In this document: positions 5,769-10,607 of the stretch, piece by piece | Position numbering within the stretch: the stretch's first letter is position 1 | How the letters are laid out: each line of letters begins with the position of its first letter | NCBI GenBank assembly: GCA_937902115.1 | Contig: CALGSR010000241.1 | Location: 1 to 10,607, forward strand | Direction of reading: 5' to 3' | Length of the DNA: 10,607 nucleotides | DNA from: an uncultured Bacillus sp. | GTDB taxonomy: Bacteria > Bacillota > Bacilli > Bacillales > Cytobacillaceae | Notes under the pieces: model-generated | Databases searched by the model: none | Seen by the model: only the letters and a program-made list of their open reading frames with translations | What the model was told of the DNA's origin: nothing | Program-made: the position numbers and the translations under genes

Positions 5769-5922
5769 TTTTTTTCACCCCCTCAAGAGACATGCCCACG
5801 TGCGAAAATGTTTGTATAGACCCACTGACTTTTCATTTGATAAGGTAAAGGTGAATACACGCTTCTCTTTTACATCTAAGATTTTTTCGTTAATTATAGG
5901 AAGTATTTTGGGGGAAAACGAA

Positions 5923-6801
5923 ATGGAAACAAATAGCCAATTAAAAATGGGAGAGAAAGGTGCATGGATTAGTATCTTCACCTATATTTTCCTTGCAATC
6001 ATTAAACTGATAATCGGTAATTTAGGGCAGTCAGAAGGGCTAATAGCTGATGGTTTAAATAACTCTACTGATGTCATATCCTCCATCGCTGTCTTAATTG
6101 GTCTTAAAATTTCACAAAAGCCGCCGGATGATAATCATTCATACGGGCACTACCGTGCTGAATCCATTGCTTCACTAGTCGCGGCATTTATTATGCTATC
6201 TGTTGGAATCCAAGTCATTATTGATGGTATTGGAAGCTTCTTTTCCAATCAAGCAGAAACACCTGATATGCTGACAGCTTGGACTGCTTTAGCTTGTTCA
6301 AGCATTATGTACCTTGTCTATTTATACAATCTGAAATTAAGCAGGAAAATCAACAGTTCCTCTATTAAAGCTGTTGCATACGATAACCGTTCGGACGCAT
6401 TCGTTAGTATTGGAGCGTTTATTGGCATTATCGGTACGCAATTTGGTTTTCGTTTTCTTGATACAATAGCGGCAATCCTTGTCGGTGTCATTATTTGCAA
6501 AACAGCCTGGGACATTTTCCGTGATAACGCTCATACCTTAACAGATGGAATCGACACAAAGCTACTAGCAGGTATTGAGCAAACCATTATTGATGCACCG
6601 GGTGTATTAAAAGTAACCGCTGTTCGAGCAAGGACACAAGGAAATCAAATTCTTGTTGAAGCGACAATTTATGTAAATCCAGACTTAAATGTAATAGAGA
6701 GTCATGAGATAACGGAAACAATCGAAGAACGGCTCAATAAAAAACACCATGTATCGGCAGCCTTAATTCATATTGAACCTTTTCAAACCGAAACTGGTTG
6801 A
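5923..6801 (+). CDS. Cation diffusion facilitator, manganese type (MneP/MneS-like)
   Basis: A membrane antiporter exporting divalent metal, most likely Mn2+. I chose the ATG at 5923 (after GGGGGAAAACG), giving 292 aa, the usual size; upstream residues in the open frame look non-coding. The first helices start at METNSQLKMGEKGAWISI. TM2 carries Asn46 and Asp50 (ADGLNNSTD) and TM5 carries Asp154 and Asp158 (YDNRSDAF). This N-D/D-D set is the manganese form of the transport site, where zinc-type members have His. The short loop PPDDNHSYGHYRAES (67-81) follows TM2, and a cytoplasmic domain with ATIYVNPDLNV and HHVSAALIHIEP forms the C-terminus. It is probably co-transcribed with the acetyltransferase 25 nt downstream. 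A candidate MntR box lies upstream. Confidence 0.92.
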   Translation: METNSQLKMGEKGAWISIFTYIFLAIIKLIIGNLGQSEGLIADGLNNSTDVISSIAVLIGLKISQKPPDDNHSYGHYRAESIASLVAAFIMLSVGIQVIIDGIGSFFSNQAETPDMLTAWTALACSSIMYLVYLYNLKLSRKINSSSIKAVAYDNRSDAFVSIGAFIGIIGTQFGFRFLDTIAAILVGVIICKTAWDIFRDNAHTLTDGIDTKLLAGIEQTIIDAPGVLKVTAVRARTQGNQILVEATIYVNPDLNVIESHEITETIEERLNKKHHVSAALIHIEPFQTETG

Positions 6802-6826
6802 AGATTGACTAAAGGGGAGAAGAAAC

Positions 6827-7384
6827 ATGTTCGCTTTAAAAATAGACCATGAGATTGAATTACAGCTATTGCAAGTAAAAGACAGCTCAGAACTATTTCA
6901 ACTGGTACAACAGAACAGGGCACACTTGCACAGATGGCTTCCATGGGTAGATAGCATCGTCTCTCCTCTGCAATACAAGACCATTATTCCTGAATGGTTA
7001 AAGCAGTACCGGGACAATAACGGATTTCAAGCAGGTATTCGTTTTAAGGGTAAATTAGCCGGTGTAATTGGACTTCATTTCATCGATTGGCATAATAAAC
7101 AGACAACGATTGGCTATTTTCTCGGAAAGGAATTCGAAGGATGCGGAATTATGACAAGAGTTGTAAAAGCTTTACTCCACTATATATTTTCCTATTTACA
7201 CTTAAACCGCGTTGAAATCCGTTGCGGAGTTCTCAATCATAAAAGCAAGGCGATTCCTGAAAGGCTTGGTTTTGTATTAGAAGGGGTCATTCGAGACGGT
7301 GAATTCCTTTACGATCATTTTCATGATTTAGCAGTATATGGAATGCTCTCACGCCAATGGTATGAGAAACAACTCAATCGTTAA
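6827..7384 (+). CDS. GNAT N-acetyltransferase, RimJ/RimL type, YdaF-like
   Basis: A 185-aa acetyl-CoA-dependent acetyltransferase resembling B. subtilis YdaF, annotated as a ribosomal-protein-serine N-acetyltransferase by family. Visible hallmarks are the N-terminal ENRAHLHRWLPW-like segment (NRAHLHRWLPWVD), the strand AGVIGLHFIDWHNKQTTIGY, the pyrophosphate-binding loop KEFEGCGIMT (about residues 100-109, matching Q/RxxGxG/A loosely), and the C-terminal block NRVEIRCGVLNHKSKAIPER followed by LGFVLEG. The start ATG follows AAAGGGGAGA (6811-6820). It lies 25 nt behind the metal exporter with no terminator between, so the two are probably one transcript, though a functional link is not evident. 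The true acceptor substrate cannot be told from sequence. No clear terminator follows. Confidence 0.9.
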   Translation: MFALKIDHEIELQLLQVKDSSELFQLVQQNRAHLHRWLPWVDSIVSPLQYKTIIPEWLKQYRDNNGFQAGIRFKGKLAGVIGLHFIDWHNKQTTIGYFLGKEFEGCGIMTRVVKALLHYIFSYLHLNRVEIRCGVLNHKSKAIPERLGFVLEGVIRDGEFLYDHFHDLAVYGMLSRQWYEKQLNR

Positions 7385-7480
7385 AGAGGCTAATTTCTTT
7401 TCACTCAATATTAATGTATTAAAGCATTCTGCAGCTTACTACCTCATATACTATCCTAACATCCATTTCAACTTGAACGT

Positions 7481-7510
7481 TTGACTGTATTGTTTGTATT
7501 ACCGTATAAT
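7481..7510 (+). promoter_or_regulatory. Strong sigma-A promoter of the CNNM/CorC gene
   Basis: -35 TTGACT (7481-7486), an 18-nt spacer, and -10 TATAAT (7505-7510). The expected start at about 7517 leaves a leader of about 300 nt before the TTG start of the transporter gene, far longer than needed for a ribosome site. Confidence 0.8.
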
Positions 7511-7524
7511 TATTATATATTTAT

Positions 7525-7592
7525 GCTTTGTTTCATTATGTGATCGTTTACAGTGATACTACAGCAAGATTTTGATACTTTATAAACAAAGC
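7525..7592 (+). ncRNA. Structured 5' leader of the CNNM/CorC gene, possible regulatory RNA
   Basis: GCTTTGTTT (7525-7533) and AAACAAAGC (7584-7592) form a 9-bp long-range stem, plus one G-U pair, beginning about 8 nt into the predicted transcript and enclosing 50 nt. This closing-stem layout is common in riboswitch aptamers. I find neither the M-box nor the yybP-ykoY (Mn2+) conserved sequences. The class is unknown and the stem could be accidental. Confidence 0.3.
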
Positions 7593-7594
7593 GA

Positions 7595-7813
7595 ATGTCA
7601 AAAGATCTGAGGTGGTATGATGGGGCATTTAAGCTTTTTGAAGAATTAGTTCTACGGACAAATATATTTAAACCAATAATTGACTATTATACTAACTTAG
7701 AATTATCCGAGACTAATAGTTACGAATCTAAACGAAATCATATACAGAATATTAGAATTAAATTATCTTTGAATTATCAGGAGGTGACTCCTTTCCTGCT
7801 AAAACCAGGATAA
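7595..7813 (+). CDS. Possible 72-codon upstream ORF of the transporter gene
   Basis: An ORF from ATG (7595) to TAA, ending 10 nt before the transporter start. The product begins MSKDLRWYDGAFKLFEELV and ends NYQEVTPFLLKPG; I recognise no family. No good ribosome site precedes the ATG, which sits immediately after the closing arm of the leader stem. The last codons contain AGGAGGTGA (7779-7787), a perfect anti-16S match that precedes no standard start at the right distance. It might be a coupled leader ORF controlling the transporter gene, or simply open leader RNA. Confidence 0.3.
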   Translation: MSKDLRWYDGAFKLFEELVLRTNIFKPIIDYYTNLELSETNSYESKRNHIQNIRIKLSLNYQEVTPFLLKPG

Positions 7814-7816
7814 GGA
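7779..7816 (+). promoter_or_regulatory. Hairpins around the transporter ribosome site
   Basis: AGGAG-GTGA-CTCCT (7779-7792) can form a 5-bp hairpin with a GNRA-type loop and hides a perfect Shine-Dalgarno. Next to it CTTTCCTG (7791-7798) can pair with CAGGATAAG (7806-7814, one bulge), covering part of the AAGGA site (7812-7816) used by the TTG start at 7824. The two helices share two nucleotides, so they compete slightly. A translational switch is possible but unproven. Confidence 0.35.
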
Positions 7817-7823
7817 AACTTAT

Positions 7824-9206
7824 TTGGACATATTAAACTTGGTTATTATAGCCATTTTAATTGCTCTAACGGCATTTTTCGTTGCTTCTGAATTTGCCAT
7901 TGTTAAAGTAAGAAGTTCCAGAATTGATCAGTTAATTGAAGAGGGAAATAAAAGTGCTATCTCAGCGAAAAAGGTCATTTCAAACTTGGATGAATATTTA
8001 TCAGCATGTCAGTTAGGCATCACGATGACTGCTCTTGGTATCGGAGCTCTTGGTGAGCCGACTTTTGAGCATATTTTACATCCTATATTAGCATTTTTGA
8101 ATCTTCCAGAATCTTTAACTTCCATTCTTTCTATTGTTATCGCTTTTTCGATTATGACCTTTTTACATGTAGTCGTTGGAGAGCTTGCACCTAAGACCGT
8201 TGCCATTCAAAAAGCGGAATGGATTACATTCATTACAGCTCGTCCACTCATTATGTTCTATAAACTTATGTATCCGGTTATCTGGCTGTTAAATGGGTCT
8301 GCACGGTTAATCACTGGAGCTTTTGGACTTAAGCCTATTTCTGAACATGAATTGGCGCATTCAGAAGAAGAACTTAGAATCATCTTGTCGGAAAGTTATA
8401 AGAATGGCGAAATCAACCAATCTGAGTTTAAGTATGTAAATAAAATATTTGAATTTGATAATCGGCTTGCTAAAGAGGTCATGGTTCCAAGAACCGAAAT
8501 TGTTTCGCTTTCAAAAGACGAAACACTTGAAACCTTTATGGCGATTATTAAAGAGGAAAAGTTTACCCGTTACCCAATCATTGACGGTGATAAGGACCAT
8601 ATTATCGGAATGGTGAATATGAAAGAGCTATTAACAGATATATTCGACTATCAGGACTTGACTGCTAAAACTCTTGAAACTTATATTCGTCCAATTATTA
8701 AAGTTATTGATACCATTCCGATTCATAATCTGCTTTTAAAGATGCAAAAAGAACGGATTCATATGGCTATCTTGATGGATGAATACGGCGGTACATCCGG
8801 CCTTGTAACGGTCGAGGATATAATAGAAGAAATTGTCGGTGAAATTCGTGATGAATTTGATACGGATGAAGTACCAATGATTCAAAAAGTTGAAGATGAC
8901 CACTTTATCATCGATTCTAAAGTCCTTGTTTCTGAAGTAAATGACTTACTTGGGCTTGAAATTAATGATGAAGACGTTGATACAATTGGCGGTTGGATCT
9001 TAACTGAGAATTATGAAGCGAAACAAGGCGATACGATTCACTTTGAATCGTACTCATTCAAAATAGTAGATATGGAAGAACATCATATCAAATATATTGA
9101 AGTGGCAAAACAGCAGGAAGTAATGGAGAATATGGAAAGTCTTGAACAGGAAGACAATCCCCTTCCCTCCTCTGTCCCTTTAACTAAATCAGAAGTTTTT
9201 TATTAA
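7824..9206 (+). CDS. CNNM/CorC-family transporter with CBS pair (MpfA/YhdP-like Mg2+ exporter)
   Basis: 460 aa, a membrane protein of the CNNM/CorC (HlyC) family. B. subtilis MpfA (YhdP) of this family is implicated in Mg2+ export; older annotations say hemolysin. The order is: a DUF21 transmembrane domain (about residues 1-195) opening MDILNLVIIAILIALTAFF and containing the conserved GELAPK (about 118-123); two CBS domains (about 216-280, starting EVMVPRTEIV, and 286-345, with MDEYGGTSGLVTVEDIIEEI); and a C-terminal CorC_HlyC domain (about 355-430). The acidic tail is variable. The start is TTG at 7824, 7 nt after AAGGA; the family start MDI agrees. Bacilli carry several paralogs, so I give no symbol. 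It has its own promoter, a long leader and a strong terminator. Confidence 0.92.
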   Translation: MDILNLVIIAILIALTAFFVASEFAIVKVRSSRIDQLIEEGNKSAISAKKVISNLDEYLSACQLGITMTALGIGALGEPTFEHILHPILAFLNLPESLTSILSIVIAFSIMTFLHVVVGELAPKTVAIQKAEWITFITARPLIMFYKLMYPVIWLLNGSARLITGAFGLKPISEHELAHSEEELRIILSESYKNGEINQSEFKYVNKIFEFDNRLAKEVMVPRTEIVSLSKDETLETFMAIIKEEKFTRYPIIDGDKDHIIGMVNMKELLTDIFDYQDLTAKTLETYIRPIIKVIDTIPIHNLLLKMQKERIHMAILMDEYGGTSGLVTVEDIIEEIVGEIRDEFDTDEVPMIQKVEDDHFIIDSKVLVSEVNDLLGLEINDEDVDTIGGWILTENYEAKQGDTIHFESYSFKIVDMEEHHIKYIEVAKQQEVMENMESLEQEDNPLPSSVPLTKSEVFY

Positions 9207-9238
9207 AAACCGGCAAAATGCCGGTTTTTTTGTTTTTC
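9205..9238 (+). terminator. Terminator of the CNNM/CorC gene
   Basis: An 11-bp perfect stem with CCGGCA/TGCCGG core (9210-9215 and 9219-9224), extended by A/T pairs, loop AAA, then a T-run and TTTTT. It overlaps the stop codon by 2 nt and isolates cydA. Confidence 0.92.
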
Positions 9239-9290
9239 TCATTTATGAGTCATATAATTATGAAAAAAAACGCTGAATTCCTTGTACATT

Positions 9291-9306
9291 TTGTGAACGT
9301 CAACAA
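9291..9306 (+). promoter_or_regulatory. Rex-like half operator upstream of cydA (distal)
   Basis: TTGTGAACGTCAACAA keeps the left Rex half TTGTGAA perfectly, with an imperfect right half and a spacing 2 nt shorter than the consensus TTGTGAANNNNTTCACAA. It lies about 110 nt before the expected cydA transcription start. B. subtilis cydA is controlled by Rex at several upstream sites, so a distal weak site is plausible. Confidence 0.4.
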
Positions 9307-9335
9307 TTTTCATCACACAACCGCCCTGTTTTTAA

Positions 9336-9348
9336 AATTGTCACAATT
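9336..9348. repeat. 13-bp palindrome AATTGTCACAATT upstream of cydA
   Basis: Symmetric around one C, with TTGT and ACAA arms like Rex half-sites but much closer together. It lies between the two Rex-like sites and may be part of a repressor array or a different operator. Confidence 0.3.
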
Positions 9349-9358
9349 AATACAATCA

Positions 9359-9376
9359 TTGTTCACAACATCACAA
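9359..9376 (+). promoter_or_regulatory. Rex-like operator overlapping the cydA -35 region
   Basis: TTGTTCACAACATCACAA matches 11 of the 14 fixed positions of the Rex consensus TTGTGAANNNNTTCACAA. It covers the place of the -35 box of the cydA promoter, so a bound Rex would block RNA polymerase. Rex releases DNA when NADH is high, linking cydA to poor oxygen supply. Confidence 0.55.
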
Positions 9377-9384
9377 TCTTATTT

Positions 9385-9393
9385 TGCTATAGT
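9385..9393 (+). promoter_or_regulatory. Extended -10 promoter of cydA
   Basis: TGCTATAGT: TATAGT (9388-9393) preceded by TG at 9385-9386, an extended -10 that tolerates the poor -35. Start is expected near 9400, giving a leader of about 43 nt before the cydA ATG. Confidence 0.6.
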
Positions 9394-9442
9394 TTAGATA
9401 GAGGGTGATGAAAAATTACAAAAATTTAAGGGGGTTCATAAA

Positions 9443-10607
9443 ATGGAAGAGCTCATATTGGCTCGCATTCAGTTTGCTTCGACAACGATCTTTCACTTCC
9501 TATTTGTTCCGTTGTCCATTGGTCTGGCCTTTCTAGTGGCAATCATGCAAACAATGTACGTTGTCAAGAAGAAAGAAATATACAAAAAGATGACAAAATT
9601 TTGGGGAACGTTCTTCCTCATCAACTTCGCTGTCGGAGTTGTAACCGGGATCATACAGGAGTTTCAGTTCGGAATGAACTGGTCCGAATATTCACGTTTC
9701 ATGGGGGACGTATTTGGAGCTCCACTGGCAATTGAAGCTTTACTTGCCTTTTTCATTGAATCAACTTTCATTGGATTATGGATTTTCGGATGGGATAAAC
9801 TAAATAAAAAGCTGCACTTAGCATGTATTTGGCTTGTTTCATTTGCGACAGCATTATCGGCCTTCTGGATTCTGACTGCTAACTCTTTCATGCAAAATCC
9901 AGTTGGATATGTGCTGCAAAATGGACGTGCCGAAACAAATGATTTCTTAGCTATTATTACAAACCCAAAATTATTAGTCGCTTTTCCGCATACGATTTTT
10001 GCTTCACTTGCAACAGGAGCATTCTTTATTGCAGGGGTAAGTGCATTTAACTTTTTGAAAAAACGCGACCTAGATTTCTTTAAACGCTCTATGAAGATCG
10101 CACTAATTGTTGGTTTAATTTCTACTGTCGGTATTGCGTTCTCAGGTCACTCACAATCCACTTATCTTGTTGAAGCACAGCCAATGAAAATGGCTGCAGC
10201 AGAAGGTCTATATGAAGATAGCGGCGACCCTGCAGCTTGGACTGTTTGGGCAAATATAGATACAGAAAATAAAGAAGTATCTGGAGCTTTTGAAATTCCT
10301 TATGTGTTAAGCTACTTATCCTATGGGGAATTTTCAGGAAAAGTTGAGGGTATGAATACGATTCAAGCCCGATATGAAGAACAGTATGGGGAAGGAAACT
10401 ATATTCCTCCTGTAAAAACAACCTTCTGGAGTTTCCGGATTATGACTGCAAGTGGTGGTGCGATGATTCTGCTTAGCTTATTAGGATTATTCTACAGCCG
10501 CCGCAGAACCATTGAAAATAAATCTCTCTATTTAAAATTAATGGTAGGGGCCATTTCCCTTCCGTTTATTGCAAATACGTTTGGCTGGATTATGCCGGAG
10601 ATGGGCC
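9443..10607 (+). CDS. cydA: Cytochrome bd oxidase subunit I (partial, 3' end outside window)
   Basis: Quinol oxidase subunit carrying the haems of the bd terminal oxidase, a membrane enzyme reducing O2 to water with high oxygen affinity. 388 codons are present; Bacillus CydA has about 440-470, so the C-terminus lies past the edge. Conserved residues visible: His18 (TIFHFLF), Glu98 and Glu106 (AIEALLAFFIES), His183 (AFPHTIF), GHSQ (235-238), and the Q-loop QPMKMAAAE with Lys249 and Glu254, matching E. coli His19, Glu99, Glu107, His186, Lys252 and Glu257. The Q-loop is short, as in Gram-positive enzymes. The last residues FGWIMPEMG lead into the usual GRQPW. The ATG follows AAGGGGG with 8-nt spacing. 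cydB and probably cydCD would follow downstream. Confidence 0.97.
   Translation, partial: MEELILARIQFASTTIFHFLFVPLSIGLAFLVAIMQTMYVVKKKEIYKKMTKFWGTFFLINFAVGVVTGIIQEFQFGMNWSEYSRFMGDVFGAPLAIEALLAFFIESTFIGLWIFGWDKLNKKLHLACIWLVSFATALSAFWILTANSFMQNPVGYVLQNGRAETNDFLAIITNPKLLVAFPHTIFASLATGAFFIAGVSAFNFLKKRDLDFFKRSMKIALIVGLISTVGIAFSGHSQSTYLVEAQPMKMAAAEGLYEDSGDPAAWTVWANIDTENKEVSGAFEIPYVLSYLSYGEFSGKVEGMNTIQARYEEQYGEGNYIPPVKTTFWSFRIMTASGGAMILLSLLGLFYSRRRTIENKSLYLKLMVGAISLPFIANTFGWIMPEMG

Noticed and set aside
5800..5922. N-terminal extension of the cation diffusion facilitator
   Set aside because: The extra 41 residues do not fit the family, and the candidate -10 box lies inside this stretch. The ATG at 5923 has a ribosome site and gives the usual length.
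7517..7823. M-box or yybP-ykoY riboswitch before the CNNM/CorC gene
   Set aside because: I looked for the conserved blocks of both classes and did not find them. The leader is therefore listed only as unclassified.

Overview
The window looks like a chromosomal segment of a low-GC, endospore-forming Bacillaceae (Bacillus or a close relative). The reasons are an alpha/beta-type small acid-soluble spore protein (SASP) gene, strong AGGAGG-type ribosome binding sites, TTG and GTG starts, sigma-A promoters, and a set of genes (yhaP, yhaQ, yhaX, yheA, an ssp gene) that, as I recall it, sits together in Bacillus subtilis. No mobile element, CRISPR array, rRNA or tRNA is visible. Most of it is ordinary core genome, with several small or broken elements that deserve attention.

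Left part, minus strand (about 60-4130): the NatA/NatB-like ABC exporter pair yhaQ-yhaP, with the ATPase gene yhaQ broken by a frameshift just after its Walker B/D-loop. A tiny transcription unit with its own promoter and terminator carries a frame-disrupted ORF of about 36 codons. Next come the HAD-family protein YhaX, which lacks the usual nucleophilic aspartate, and the YlbF-family protein YheA. Each unit ends in its own hairpin terminator.

Middle (4300-5530): small genes. On the plus strand are an acidic 55-aa protein and the SASP. On the minus strand are a double zinc-ribbon protein of 80 aa and an unlisted 29-aa single-pass membrane peptide. A possible relic of a dispersed Bacillus repeat lies at about 4570.

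Right part, plus strand (5750-10607): a manganese-type cation diffusion facilitator preceded by a candidate MntR box, closely followed by a YdaF-like GNAT acetyltransferase. Then comes a CNNM/CorC-family (MpfA/YhdP-like) putative Mg2+ exporter behind a good sigma-A promoter and a leader of about 300 nt with inverted repeats and a possible 72-codon upstream ORF. Last is the 5' part of cydA (cytochrome bd oxidase subunit I), preceded by Rex-like operators and cut by the window edge.

Functionally, the right half joins metal homeostasis (Mn2+ and probably Mg2+ export) with respiration under low oxygen. The left half is a sporulation-era neighbourhood with an exporter that appears inactivated.
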